Source: Klebsiella electrica (GTDB lineage: Bacteria; Pseudomonadota; Gammaproteobacteria; Enterobacterales; Enterobacteriaceae). Taken from it: 64,000 nucleotides of DNA. Below, piece by piece: positions 47,665 to 56,311 of this stretch; within the stretch, counting starts at the first letter, position 1, and every line of letters starts with the position of its first letter. The notes under the pieces were generated by a model that searched no databases, had not been told where the DNA came from, and worked only from the letters and a program-made list of their open reading frames with translations. The stretch is from the NCBI RefSeq assembly GCF_006711645.1, contig NZ_CP041247.1, positions 2,108,001 to 2,172,000 of the forward strand, in the 5' to 3' direction. The translations under genes and the position numbers were made by a program.

Positions 47665-48561
47665 TCACACCCCGCTGCGGCGGGGTTTTTTGTGGCCCGA
47701 TGCCAGTCCGTCACCCCAGCCGAGATTATTTCCCGCCGCCGCCAACAGAATCAGCAGCCCTCCGGCCAACTGTACCGGTGCCAGCGCATGGTGAAAGACC
47801 AGATAATCGACCCCCATCGCCACAAGCGGATAGATAAAGGAGAGCGAACCGGTTATGGGCGTCGGCAGTTTCTGAATCGCACTGTAGAGCAACTGGTACA
47901 TCATGCCGGTATGCACGATGCCCAGAATCAACAGGTAGCGCCAGGGGAATGCGGCGGTGAAATCGGGGGCGTGGACCAGCGGCAGCAGCATGATTGTCCC
48001 GACGATAACCTGGATAAAGGCAATATGCTCAGGCGCAAGCGGACGTAGCTTGCGAGCGATCATCGCAGTTAAGGCGTAGAAAAAGGCGGCGCCAAGCGCC
48101 AGCGCAATACCCGCAGCGAGCTGGCCGCCATGAGCCTGCATTAACTCGCTGGAGAGCAGGATGACCACGCCGATAAAAGCCAATGTTAACCAGCCCCATT
48201 TAACCAACGCCACCCGCTCGCCGGCCAGCATCCCCATCAATACCAGCATAAACGGCTGGGTGTTATACACCACGGTAGCCATACCGATCGAAATGCGGGC
48301 GTAAGCGGCGAACAGCAGCAGCCAGTTAATGACCAGCGCGATGCCGCCGAGGATCGCCAGCAGCAGCGTTAAGCGCGTGAGCTGACTGAACGGCTGCCGG
48401 CTGAGATAGATAAACCCCAGTAAGGTCAGGGCGCCAATCAGACAACGCCAGAAAACCACATCGATAACCGGCAGGCCGGAGAGTAAAACAAAGACGCCGA
48501 TCGAACCCGAAATGATCATCGCCAGGCTCATTTGCCAGACGCCCGTCACGGTATGTGCCAT
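47665..48561 (-). CDS. EamA-family (DMT superfamily) exporter
   Basis: A 298-residue inner-membrane protein with ten predicted helices in two EamA repeats (about 10-135 and 150-280), typical of RhaT/YdcZ-type drug/metabolite transporters. Motifs include FWRCLIGALTLLGF in the first repeat and PLVAMGVDYLVFHHAL in the second. Divergent from a Lrp/AsnC-type regulator 108 bases away, so it is probably that regulator's target and may export an amino acid or related metabolite (inference). Its last nine codons coincide with the narI terminator. Not part of the E. coli order at this place as I recall it. Confidence 0.87.
   Translation of the reverse strand: MAHTVTGVWQMSLAMIISGSIGVFVLLSGLPVIDVVFWRCLIGALTLLGFIYLSRQPFSQLTRLTLLLAILGGIALVINWLLLFAAYARISIGMATVVYNTQPFMLVLMGMLAGERVALVKWGWLTLAFIGVVILLSSELMQAHGGQLAAGIALALGAAFFYALTAMIARKLRPLAPEHIAFIQVIVGTIMLLPLVHAPDFTAAFPWRYLLILGIVHTGMMYQLLYSAIQKLPTPITGSLSFIYPLVAMGVDYLVFHHALAPVQLAGGLLILLAAAGNNLGWGDGLASGHKKPRRSGV
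47670..47691 (+). terminator. Intrinsic terminator of narGHJI, inside the end of the convergent exporter gene
   Basis: CCCCGC (47670-47675) pairs with GCGGGG (47680-47685) around TGCG, followed by six T residues. The same bases encode the last codons of the minus-strand EamA gene (stop at 47665-47667). Confidence 0.88.
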
Positions 48562-48669
48562 TTTTCAACCTCCGTTATGATGCCGATATTGTCGTTAATC
48601 TGCTGACAGGTTGATATGCATGATCTAAGGTAAAAGGCGAGTATTGCTTTTATTTATCAGGTAAAACGA

Positions 48670-49113
48670 ATGGAACACTTAATTGATAATATCGACCGCG
48701 CTATTCTGGCCTGTCTGGCAGAAGATGCGCGCATCTCGCTCAAGGTGTTGAGCGCGCGGGTAGGGCTGACGTCACCCAGTACCGCCGAGCGGGTGAAGCG
48801 TCTGGAAGAGCGCGGGGTGATTCAGGGATATGGCGCCCGGGTGAATCTTGCGGCGCTAGGGTATACCCTGCAGGCGCTGGTTCGCGTCAGACCGCTGCCG
48901 GGTTTACTGCAGAAGGTCGATAAATATATTCAGGCAATGCCAGAATGCATCGAATGTGACAAGGTCACGGGTGAGGATTGCTTCGTTATGCGCCTGGTGG
49001 TACGGGATATTGCGCAGCTTGATACCCTGCTGGATGGCCTGGCAGAGCATGCTCAGTGTAATACTTCGATAGTAAAAAGCTCGCCGGTAACCCGCCGTCT
49101 GCCGCCGATGTAA
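48670..49113 (+). CDS. Lrp/AsnC-family transcriptional regulator
   Basis: A 147-residue regulator. The N-terminal helix-turn-helix reads IDRAILACLAEDARISLKVLSARVGLTSPSTAERVKRLEERGVI (residues ~7-50, cited in part), and the C-terminal ~75 residues are the RAM ligand-binding domain (ALVRVRPLPG, MPECIECDKVTGEDCFVMRLVV). Ligand unknown; amino acids are usual. Divergent from the EamA exporter, a common pairing for amino-acid efflux control. Followed by a REP element. Confidence 0.9.
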   Translation: MEHLIDNIDRAILACLAEDARISLKVLSARVGLTSPSTAERVKRLEERGVIQGYGARVNLAALGYTLQALVRVRPLPGLLQKVDKYIQAMPECIECDKVTGEDCFVMRLVVRDIAQLDTLLDGLAEHAQCNTSIVKSSPVTRRLPPM

Positions 49114-49116
49114 CCG

Positions 49117-49149
49117 CCCCGGATGGCGGCGTAAACGCCTTATCCGGGC
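49117..49149. repeat. REP (palindromic unit) element
   Basis: The sequence around CCCGGATGGCGG, CGTAAACG and CCTTATCCGGG forms an imperfect palindrome of about 33 bases with the typical enterobacterial REP core. It lies just after the Lrp-type gene; REP elements stabilise transcript ends and bind gyrase or IHF in related forms. One copy seen here. Confidence 0.7.
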
Positions 49150-49259
49150 TACCCGACCGTTGTTCGAATCGAACCTGGTCGAAGCTTCTCATCCTTCCCT
49201 GCACGGGCAGAATATATTGCAAGTGAGATGGGGATAACGAAGATGTTACAGGGAGATGA

Positions 49260-49344
<85 letters not shown>

Positions 49345-49478
49345 AGGGGTATAACTACTTGAGCGTAATACTTTTGATGGTGATTGAAGGATTATTCATC
49401 GCTTCGCGACTCACCCTTCCCGATAAGTGCAAACCTCGCTAAGGCCTACCGGGGTTACCACGTTGCTGTGGTGAATAA

Positions 49479-49563
<85 letters not shown>

Positions 49564-49606
49564 ACGGGGTCATGCTTAATACTGGCCTGCTTCCTTCCGG
49601 GGAAGC

Positions 49607-49641
49607 GGGGCGCATCATACCAAATGATGCGCCCCTGTAAA
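49607..49641 (-). promoter_or_regulatory. Stringent-type promoter of the tRNA-Tyr pair
   Basis: Reading the minus strand: TTTACA (-35, 49641-49636), a 16-base spacer, TATGAT (-10, 49619-49614) and a GC-rich discriminator GCGCCCC. The near-consensus hexamers plus GC-rich discriminator are hallmarks of ppGpp/DksA-sensitive stable-RNA promoters such as E. coli tyrT. Confidence 0.85.
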
Positions 49642-49654
49642 GCTTTCCGTTGAT

Positions 49655-49713
49655 AAAATTAAACTGGTTGCCTGAAATTTACACGTAAAGGCGCAAAGCT
49701 AACCAGTTAATTT
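49655..49713 (-). terminator. Structured terminator after purU
   Basis: AAATTAAACTGGTT (from 49656) pairs, with one bulge, with AACCAGTTAATTT (49701-49713). Inside lie GCC/GGC (49670-49672 with 49690-49692) and TTTAC/GTAAA (49678-49682 with 49685-49689). On the minus strand a short T-run follows. It separates purU from the tRNA promoter. Confidence 0.6.
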
Positions 49714-49722
49714 CATTATCGA

Positions 49723-50565
49723 TTAAAGAATAATCGTTCGGTTACCGTAAACAAACACGCGCTGGGCCAGAACCTGATACAGCGCGCGGCTCAGCACATT
49801 CTTTTCCACATCGCGGCCCGCGCGCATCATATCTTCCGCCGTATAGGTGTGATCGACATGAATAACATCCTGCATAATGATCGGGCCTTCATCCAGGTTG
49901 TCGTTAACGTAGTGGGCGGTGGCGCCGATGATCTTCACGCCGCGCTCGTAAGCCTGATGATAAGGGCGGGCGCCAATAAAGGCTGGCAGGAAGGAGTGAT
50001 GAATATTGATAATCTGGTTCGGGAAGCGGGAAACGAATTCCGGCGTCAGGACGCGCATATACTTCGCCAGCACCACATAATCCGGCGCGTAGGATTCGAT
50101 GGCGTCGCCCATCTGCTTGTCGTGCTCTTCGCGCGTCAGCCCTTCATGGCTGACCAGCTGGAAGGGAATATCAAAACGTTCAACCAGCGAGCGCAGCGTT
50201 TCATGGTTGCCGATGACGGCCGCAATCTCAACATCCAGGCCGCCATAGTTGGCTTTCATCAGCAGATCGCCCAGACAGTGCGCTTCTTTGGTGACCAGGA
50301 TGACCACCCGACGGCGGCCGGCGGGCGTCAGTTCGCGTATAGAGCCTTCCGGCAGCGCGCTATCAAGGTCGGCGAGCAGAATGGCATCGTTAAAAATACC
50401 TTCCAGTTCGGTACGCATAAAGAAGCGACCGGTACGGTGATCGACAAACTCGTTATTCTGCACGATATTCAGCTCGTGCTTGTAACAAATATTCGTGATA
50501 CGCGCGATGAGTCCTTTCTGGTCAGGGCAAATGGTGCGTAGTACTTTACGTTGTAATGAATGCAT
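49723..50565 (-). CDS. purU: Formyltetrahydrofolate deformylase
   Basis: PurU hydrolyses 10-formyl-THF to formate and THF, supplying formate to PurT and balancing one-carbon pools. ATG 50565 (MHSLQRKVLRTICPD) gives 280 residues as in E. coli. An N-terminal ACT domain (~7-85, GLIARITNICYKHELNI) precedes the formyl-transferase fold with INIHHSFLPAFIGARPYHQA (catalytic Asn/His region, ~205-225) and the catalytic Asp in the NDNLDEGPI segment. Monocistronic with the terminator above; ychJ lies upstream on the same strand. Confidence 0.97.
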   Translation of the reverse strand: MHSLQRKVLRTICPDQKGLIARITNICYKHELNIVQNNEFVDHRTGRFFMRTELEGIFNDAILLADLDSALPEGSIRELTPAGRRRVVILVTKEAHCLGDLLMKANYGGLDVEIAAVIGNHETLRSLVERFDIPFQLVSHEGLTREEHDKQMGDAIESYAPDYVVLAKYMRVLTPEFVSRFPNQIINIHHSFLPAFIGARPYHQAYERGVKIIGATAHYVNDNLDEGPIIMQDVIHVDHTYTAEDMMRAGRDVEKNVLSRALYQVLAQRVFVYGNRTIIL

Positions 50566-50608
50566 CGCGGGGAAAATCCTGTAGTGTTTGCTATTGCTGG
50601 CGCCAGTT

Positions 50609-51067
50609 TTACTGGCCGCAGCATTTTTTAAATTTTTTACCTGAACCGCAAGGGCAGGGGTCGTTACGGCCAATCAGCGGTCGTGTGCCGTCGATATAAT
50701 ACCACCGTCCATTTTCTTTTAAGAATCTGGAACGTTCAATAATCGCGCCGGGGCGGTTATCGTCGTGATATCGCGCGACAAAACTGACAAACCCCTCGTC
50801 GGAGTGCCGGCCTTCATCGGCGGCAAATACGGTCAGGCCTTGCCATTGCGTTTTTGCGAACCCCTTTTCCAGCTCGGCCCGGAAGTGCTGCGGCTGGCAG
50901 GAAGGGTGCCAGGTGGCTATCAGGTAATCGGCATCCTTCATGACAAACGCGCTGTAGCGGGAGCGCATCAGCTGTGATGGATCCGGTGCGGGCAGCGAAC
51001 CGCTCAGATATCGCTGACAACATGAGCTATACTCCAGAGCGCTGCCGCAAGGGCATAATGGCGACAA
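50609..51067 (-). CDS. ychJ: YchJ family protein (SEC-C motifs)
   Basis: A 152-residue cytoplasmic protein. The frame is open to 51109, but TTG 51067, five bases after GGAGG (51077-51073), gives the E. coli length and a product starting SPLCPCGSA. It carries two SEC-C-type zinc motifs: [13 protein letters not shown] at the N-terminus and [15 protein letters not shown] at the C-terminus, flanking an NTF2-like middle ([25 protein letters not shown]). Function unknown; SEC-C motifs bind zinc and often ribosomes or partners such as SecB. Confidence 0.92.
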   Translation of the reverse strand: MSPLCPCGSALEYSSCCQRYLSGSLPAPDPSQLMRSRYSAFVMKDADYLIATWHPSCQPQHFRAELEKGFAKTQWQGLTVFAADEGRHSDEGFVSFVARYHDDNRPGAIIERSRFLKENGRWYYIDGTRPLIGRNDPCPCGSGKKFKKCCGQ

Positions 51068-51178
51068 AACGGCCTCCATGGAAAAAGAATCCCGGCGCAT
51101 CGGCGCCAAAGTGTTTTATGTTAACTGAGCTGTGGCAATGATGCCATGCCCGGAGTGGAAGGAAGTATATCGGTAATA

Positions 51179-52075
51179 ATGAGAAAGCTTAAAATTGGTC
51201 TGGCGTTAGGGGCGGGAGCTGCCCGCGGATGGTCACATATTGGTACGATTAAAGCACTACAGCGCGCGGGTATTGAAATTGATATCGTCGCTGGATGTTC
51301 AATCGGCGCGCTGGTAGGGGCTGCCTTTGCCTGCAATCGACTTCCGGTCCTTGAGAAATGGGTCTCCTCTTTTAGTAACTGGGACGTGCTGCGGCTGATG
51401 GATCTTTCCTGGCGCCGCGGCGGTCTGCTGCGCGGTGAGCGCGTATTCAACCAGTTTCGCCAGGTTTTGCCCGTCGCCGAAATTGAACGCTGCGACCGTC
51501 GCTTTGCCGCCGTTGCGACTAATTTAAGTACCGGTCGCGAACTGTGGTTTACCGAGGGCGATCTGCACCAGGCCGTGCGCGCCTCCTGCAGTATGCCGGG
51601 CCTGATGTCGCCCGTTATGCATAATGGTTACTGGCTGGTCGATGGCGCGGTGGTCAACCCCGTTCCGGTTTCTCTGGCGCGCGCGCTGGGGGCGGATATC
51701 GTGATTGCCGTCGACTTACAGCACGATGCGCACCTGATGCAGCAGGATCTATGGTCAATTGAAAAGCCTCAACCTGAAGAAGAAAAAGATTTTTCCTGGC
51801 ATGGGCGCATCCGCGCGCGTCTGAGCGGAATGACCTCCCGCCGCGCGGCGACGCCAACGGCAATGGAGATCATGTCGACCTCTATTCAGGTGCTGGAAAA
51901 TCGCCTGAAACGCAATCGTATGGCGGGCGATCCTCCCGATATCCTGCTGCAGCCTTTTTGCCCACAAATATCCACACTTGATTTTCATCGTGCCGCTGAG
52001 GCGATTGCTACCGGGCATCAGGCGGTTGAAAAGAAGATGGATGAACTACTACCCTTGGTGCGCACCGCGGTGTGA
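51179..52075 (+). CDS. rssA: Patatin-like phospholipase family protein RssA
   Basis: A 298-residue patatin-fold protein. ATG 51179 (MRKLKIGLALG) is chosen as the conserved start; the frame is open earlier. Catalytic elements: oxyanion loop GAGAARGWSHIG (~10-21), nucleophile Ser in GCSIGAL (~40) and the dyad Asp in VDGAVVNP (~150). Substrate unknown. It precedes rssB by 90 bases as in E. coli, where the two may be co-transcribed. Divergent from ychJ. Confidence 0.95.
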   Translation: MRKLKIGLALGAGAARGWSHIGTIKALQRAGIEIDIVAGCSIGALVGAAFACNRLPVLEKWVSSFSNWDVLRLMDLSWRRGGLLRGERVFNQFRQVLPVAEIERCDRRFAAVATNLSTGRELWFTEGDLHQAVRASCSMPGLMSPVMHNGYWLVDGAVVNPVPVSLARALGADIVIAVDLQHDAHLMQQDLWSIEKPQPEEEKDFSWHGRIRARLSGMTSRRAATPTAMEIMSTSIQVLENRLKRNRMAGDPPDILLQPFCPQISTLDFHRAAEAIATGHQAVEKKMDELLPLVRTAV

Positions 52076-52165
52076 CGCCATTTAACCAGGACTTAAGTAA
52101 ATTCTGACAGGCGATAGTGTGAATTGCATGCCACTATTTAACTATCGTCAGCCAGAGGAGAGATC

Positions 52166-53179
52166 ATGACGCAGCCATTGGCGGGAAAACTGATTCTGAT
52201 AGTTGAAGACGAAGCCGTTTTCCGCTCACTCTTGCACTCCTGGCTCACCTCACTGGGCGCGACAACGGCTGAGGCGGGGGATGGCGTGGAGGCACTCCAG
52301 GAAATGGCCGAGTCCAAACCCGACCTGATGATTTGCGACATCTCTATGCCGCGAATGAATGGTCTTGAGCTGGTGGAACATCTGCGTAACCGCGGCGAAA
52401 CGCTGCCGATTCTGATGATTTCGGCAACCGAAAATATGGCCGATATTGCCAGGGCGTTGCGCCTTGGCGTCCAGGATGTGTTGCTAAAGCCGGTAAAAGA
52501 TTTCAACCGCCTGCGGGAAACGGTGTATGCCTGTCTGTATCCCAATATGTTCAACTCGCGGGTTGAAGAAGAAGAACGGTTGTTTGAGGACTGGGATGCG
52601 CTGGTTAGCGACCCTACCGCGGCCTCAAGGCTATTGCAGGAGCTTCAGCCTCCCGTGCAGCAAGAAATTTCGAAGTGCCGTATTCATTATCGTCAGCTGG
52701 TGTCGGCGGATAAACCCGGTCTGGTACTCGATATTGCGCCACTATCAGAAAATGATCTGGCTTTCTATTGTCTGGATGTCACACGAGCAGGCGATAATGG
52801 TGTGCTTGCAGCGCTGTTGCTGCGGGCGTTGTTTAATGGATTGCTTCAGGAGCAGCTGGCCCATCAGGGGCAGCGCTTGCCGGAGATGGCAAACCTGTTA
52901 AAACAGGTGAACCAATTACTGCGTCAGGCCAATTTACCTGGGCAATTTCCATTACTGGTGGGTTATTACCATAGCGGTCTGAAAAATTTGATATTGGTAT
53001 CGGCAGGTCTGAACGGCACACTCAATACCGGAGAACATCAAATTCAGATTAGCAATGGCGTTCCGTTAGGGACATTGGGTAATGCTTATCTCAACCAAAT
53101 TAGCCAGCGCTGCGCATCATGGCAGTGCCAAATTTGGGGGGCCGGAGGGCGTTTACGGCTGATGTTGTCTGCGGAATGA
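52166..53179 (+). CDS. rssB: RssB, adaptor delivering sigma-S to ClpXP
   Basis: A 337-residue response regulator that binds RpoS and hands it to ClpXP for degradation; anti-adaptors release it under stress. The receiver domain has VEDE (~13-16), phospho-Asp 58 in MICDISMPRMNG and Lys in LLKPVKD. A segmented helical linker (~120-150) leads to a degenerate PP2C-phosphatase-like C-terminal domain. Same length as E. coli RssB. Followed by a small terminator and galU. Confidence 0.97.
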   Translation: MTQPLAGKLILIVEDEAVFRSLLHSWLTSLGATTAEAGDGVEALQEMAESKPDLMICDISMPRMNGLELVEHLRNRGETLPILMISATENMADIARALRLGVQDVLLKPVKDFNRLRETVYACLYPNMFNSRVEEEERLFEDWDALVSDPTAASRLLQELQPPVQQEISKCRIHYRQLVSADKPGLVLDIAPLSENDLAFYCLDVTRAGDNGVLAALLLRALFNGLLQEQLAHQGQRLPEMANLLKQVNQLLRQANLPGQFPLLVGYYHSGLKNLILVSAGLNGTLNTGEHQIQISNGVPLGTLGNAYLNQISQRCASWQCQIWGAGGRLRLMLSAE

Positions 53180-53207
53180 GCAGTTGCCTGTTTTTTTAAG
53201 CTGGTAG

Positions 53208-53226
53208 GATTACCGGGTAATCTTTT
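53208..53226 (+). terminator. Short intrinsic terminator after rssB
   Basis: GATTAC (53208-53213) pairs with GTAATC (53217-53222) around CGG, then TTTT. A six-pair AT-rich stem, so termination may be partial. Confidence 0.5.
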
Positions 53227-53375
53227 GCGGTGGTACTATCACTGAGATTTATAAGTAAAGTCCTAATTCGAGGGAACACAAACCTTTTCAGACCAGGTTT
53301 GCCTGAGTGGACTGATATACTCGACGCGTTATTATTAACGAAAAGTTTAAAAAATGAACAGTCCAGGAGATTTCA

Positions 53376-54278
53376 ATGGCTGCCCTTAATTCTAAAGTAA
53401 GAAAAGCTGTTATCCCGGTTGCGGGGTTAGGTACCAGGATGCTACCCGCCACCAAGGCTATTCCGAAAGAAATGCTGCCACTGGTAGATAAGCCTTTAAT
53501 TCAGTACGTTGTTAACGAATGTATTGCAGCCGGAATTACTGAAATTGTTCTGGTAACCCATTCGTCTAAAAACTCTATCGAAAACCATTTCGATACCAGT
53601 TTTGAACTGGAAGCCATGCTGGAAAAACGTGTTAAACGTCAGCTGCTGGAAGAAGTTCAGTCTATTTGCCCGCCACACGTCACCATTATGCAGGTCCGTC
53701 AGGGTCTGGCTAAAGGTCTTGGTCACGCGGTACTGTGCGCGCATCCGGTAGTGGGTGACGAGCCGGTCGCGGTTATTCTGCCAGACGTTATTCTGGATGA
53801 ATACGAGTCCGATCTTTCCCGTGATAACCTGGCTGAAATGATCGCGCGTTTTGATGAAACAGGATCCAGCCAGATTATGGTTGAGCCTGTTGCTGATGTT
53901 ACCGCCTACGGCGTTGTCGACTGCAAAGGCGAATCCCTGCAGCCGGGTGAAAGCGTTCCGATGGTCGGTGTGGTTGAGAAGCCGAAAGCCGACGTGGCGC
54001 CGTCTAACCTTGCTGTCGTCGGTCGCTATGTGCTGAGTGCGGACATTTGGCCGCTGCTGGCAAAAACGCCTCCGGGAGCCGGGGATGAAATCCAGCTGAC
54101 CGACGCAATCGATATGCTGATCGAGAAAGAGACGGTTGAAGCCTATCATATGAAAGGTAAGAGCCACGACTGCGGTAATAAACTGGGTTATATGCAGGCG
54201 TTTGTGGAATATGGCGTGCGCCATAAATCCCTCGGCGCAGATTTTAAAGCCTGGCTGGAAAAAGCCGTAGCGAAGTAA
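53376..54278 (+). CDS. galU: UTP-glucose-1-phosphate uridylyltransferase GalU
   Basis: GalU makes UDP-glucose for galactose metabolism, LPS core, capsule and osmoprotectants. 300 residues of nucleotidyltransferase Rossmann fold: [25 protein letters not shown] (~12-36, cited in part), the nucleotide-binding Asp in ILPDVILDE, and [22 protein letters not shown] terminator directly follows. In E. coli this gene likewise sits between rssB and hns. Confidence 0.98.
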   Translation: MAALNSKVRKAVIPVAGLGTRMLPATKAIPKEMLPLVDKPLIQYVVNECIAAGITEIVLVTHSSKNSIENHFDTSFELEAMLEKRVKRQLLEEVQSICPPHVTIMQVRQGLAKGLGHAVLCAHPVVGDEPVAVILPDVILDEYESDLSRDNLAEMIARFDETGSSQIMVEPVADVTAYGVVDCKGESLQPGESVPMVGVVEKPKADVAPSNLAVVGRYVLSADIWPLLAKTPPGAGDEIQLTDAIDMLIEKETVEAYHMKGKSHDCGNKLGYMQAFVEYGVRHKSLGADFKAWLEKAVAK

Positions 54279-54297
54279 TCGTTTTCAGCGTAGTGAT

Positions 54298-54331
54298 AAA
54301 CCGGGGGCGAATTTCGTTTCCCGGTTTTTTT
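54298..54331 (+). terminator. Intrinsic terminator of galU
   Basis: AAACCGGG (54298-54305) pairs with CCCGGTTT (54320-54327), followed by T residues to 54331. Confidence 0.85.
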
Positions 54332-54350
54332 ATATCTGCGGGCGACAGAT

Positions 54351-54378
54351 AAAAAAAATCCCGCCGAAGCGGGATTTT
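54351..54378 (-). terminator. Intrinsic terminator of hns
   Basis: ATCCCGC (54358-54364) pairs with GCGGGAT (54369-54375) around CGAA. On the minus strand eight T residues (54358-54351) follow the stem, just after the hns stop. Confidence 0.85.
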
Positions 54379-54395
54379 TCAAATACAACCGTCGA

Positions 54396-54803
54396 TTACA
54401 GCAGGAAATCGTCCAGGGTTTTACCCTGCTCGTCCATGGCTTTCTTGATCACTGCCGGGGTGCGACCTTGACCTGTCCAGGTTTTGGTTTCGCCGTTTTC
54501 ATCTACGTAGCTGTATTTAGCCGGACGCGCAGCGCGTTTAGCTTTAGTACCCGCTTTGACTGCTGCCATGGTGCTCAGCAGTTCATTCGGATCAATACCA
54601 TCTGCAATCAGCATTTCACGGTATTGTTGCAGTTTACGAGTACGCTCTTCAATTTCTGCAGCTGCAGCGCTTTCTTCTTCGCGACGTTCGTTAACGACAA
54701 CTTCTAATTTTTCCAGCATTTCTTCTAGCGTTTCAAGGGTGCATTCTCTTGCCTGCGCACGAAGAGTACGGATGTTGTTCAAAATTTTAAGTGCTTCGCT
54801 CAT
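54396..54803 (-). CDS. hns: Histone-like nucleoid-structuring protein H-NS
   Basis: H-NS silences AT-rich and horizontally acquired DNA, such as the AT-rich parts of 2300-5000 here. 135 residues, two fewer than E. coli H-NS. N-terminal helices (~1-65, [19 protein letters not shown] onward) dimerise and multimerise; the linker is Ala/Lys-rich; the C-terminal DNA-binding domain contains the AT-hook-like QGRTP motif ([11 protein letters not shown], ~108-118). Monocistronic, convergent with galU. Confidence 0.98.
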   Translation of the reverse strand: MSEALKILNNIRTLRAQARECTLETLEEMLEKLEVVVNERREEESAAAAEIEERTRKLQQYREMLIADGIDPNELLSTMAAVKAGTKAKRAARPAKYSYVDENGETKTWTGQGRTPAVIKKAMDEQGKTLDDFLL

Positions 54804-55362
54804 TGTAGTAATCTCAAACTTATATTGTGGGGTGGTTTGTTGGACTAATAATAGAGCGATATAATCAGATGTGCAATAGGGTAGAATGTAAGGAATTCAA
54901 AATTACTTGTTATTTGTCGTGGTAATTAATTAATTTAAGTTAAATTCTACGCGTGACTTCACATCTTTTTTGCTTATAGCCTGACCTAAATCCCGAGCTA
55001 AAACCCTGAGATAGTATGCTTTTCTCTGCTGGTCGGGAGTAAAATTATACTTTGCAGGGATAAATATCCCTCTTGAGTATTAGCGTATTAGTAACGGCGA
55101 TCTTTAATATAATCTGCTGAGCAAAAAACGTTATAGCGGTCTGTCTCGCGCTTCGATTCGCACAAAACGACAATCGCAGGGCGCCGGAAAGGGGAGCGGC
55201 TGTACAAATTGCCAACACCCGCATTCAATTAAAAAGCGTCATCTATCTGCCGGGGGCAAGCAGAGCGTATGCCACTATACCCATGGTCAAAAGGGGGATG
55301 GCACGGGAAAATATGCTACAATTTTGCCGCGATAAAACACACTGATTGGGGTGATGCCGCCG
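54804..55362. other. hns-tdk divergent intergenic region
   Basis: About 560 bases without a credible gene. The part next to hns (54804-55130) is AT-rich and carries its promoter and probable autorepression tracts. The part nearer tdk (55130-55350) is more mixed, with a GATAAAA-type -10 region just before tdk. No tRNA, repeat or small ORF with a ribosome site was recognised. Confidence 0.5.
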
Positions 55363-55980
55363 ATGGCTCAACTTTATTTCTACTATTCTGCAATGAATGC
55401 AGGTAAGTCGACCGCTTTGTTACAGTCGGCTTACAATTATCACGAGCGAGGCATGCGTGCCCTGGTTTATACCGCCGAGATTGATGACCGCTTTGGCTCA
55501 GGTAAGGTCAGTTCAAGAATTGGCCTCTCATCGCCAGCCCGTCTGTTTAACCCTCAGACATCGCTCTTTAGCGATATTGCGAGCGAACATGTGCAACAGC
55601 CTGTTCATTGTGTCCTGGTGGATGAGAGCCAGTTTTTGACCCGCGAGCAGGTGCATGAATTGTCTGAAGTTGTCGATCGGCTGGATATTCCGGTGCTGTG
55701 TTACGGTCTGCGCACAGATTTTCGTGGCGAGTTGTTTATTGGCAGTCAGTATTTATTAGCATGGTCCGATAAGCTGGTTGAATTAAAAACGATCTGCTTC
55801 TGCGGGCGTAAAGCGAGTATGGTGCTGCGTCTCGATCAGGAAGGGCGGCCATATAATGAAGGCGAGCAGGTTGTGATTGGCGGTAATGAGCGCTATGTTT
55901 CCGTTTGCCGTAAGCATTATAAAGAAGCGTTAAGTGAAGGCTCGCTGACGCGGGTGCAGAGTAAACATCGCCCCTGCTGA
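55363..55980 (+). CDS. tdk: Thymidine kinase
   Basis: Tdk salvages thymidine to dTMP. ATG 55363 ([14 protein letters not shown]) gives 205 residues as in E. coli; ATG 55354 in frame is a less likely alternative. Walker A is in [12 protein letters not shown] (~8-19), the Asp/Glu pair in VLVDESQFL (~85), a lasso/zinc domain with CFCGRKAS and a later Cys (VSVCRKHY), and YxxG-type thymidine contacts in the GGNERYVSV segment (~175). A GC-rich hairpin follows. Confidence 0.97.
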   Translation: MAQLYFYYSAMNAGKSTALLQSAYNYHERGMRALVYTAEIDDRFGSGKVSSRIGLSSPARLFNPQTSLFSDIASEHVQQPVHCVLVDESQFLTREQVHELSEVVDRLDIPVLCYGLRTDFRGELFIGSQYLLAWSDKLVELKTICFCGRKASMVLRLDQEGRPYNEGEQVVIGGNERYVSVCRKHYKEALSEGSLTRVQSKHRPC

Positions 55981-56258
55981 CCTGTAGCGGTTAATCCTCT
56001 CCCAGGCGCCTGTATGGCGCCTGCTGCGTCTTGTTGTTGTGAACAGATGCCCAACCTTTCCTCTGATGCGGTCATGCCTGACGCGCCTGCTGCTGCCGAT
56101 TCCTGGCGATGGACTTCTCTTTGCCGTATCCACGGTATGAGGGCGGCGTTCCGGGGCTGACCAGGCTCCGGTACCACCGGGACACACTAAATATCCGGGT
56201 TGCAAGACGTGGGGCGGGAAACGGCGTTTGTTAGCGCTCATCCTTTGCCAGAATGGGA
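55981..56258. other. tdk-adhE convergent spacer
   Basis: About 280 bases before the adhE terminator. It contains the tdk hairpin. I find no gene: minus-strand frames through here have no ribosome site and no recognisable protein. E. coli carries an IS4-like pseudogene in this interval; no such remnant was recognised. Confidence 0.4.
56003..56023 (+). terminator. GC-rich hairpin after tdk
   Basis: CAGGCGCC (56003-56010) pairs with GGCGCCTG (56016-56023) around TGTAT, 22 bases past the tdk stop. The tail is only moderately T-rich. Confidence 0.6.
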
Positions 56259-56291
56259 TAAAAAAAGGCCCCATCCGGAGATGGGGCCTTT
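56259..56291 (-). terminator. Intrinsic terminator of adhE
   Basis: AAAGGCCCCATC (56264-56275) pairs perfectly with GATGGGGCCTTT (56280-56291) around CGGA; on the minus strand T residues continue to 56260. Confidence 0.92.
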
Positions 56292-56311
56292 ACACGTGTT
56301 ATCAGAGTCGA

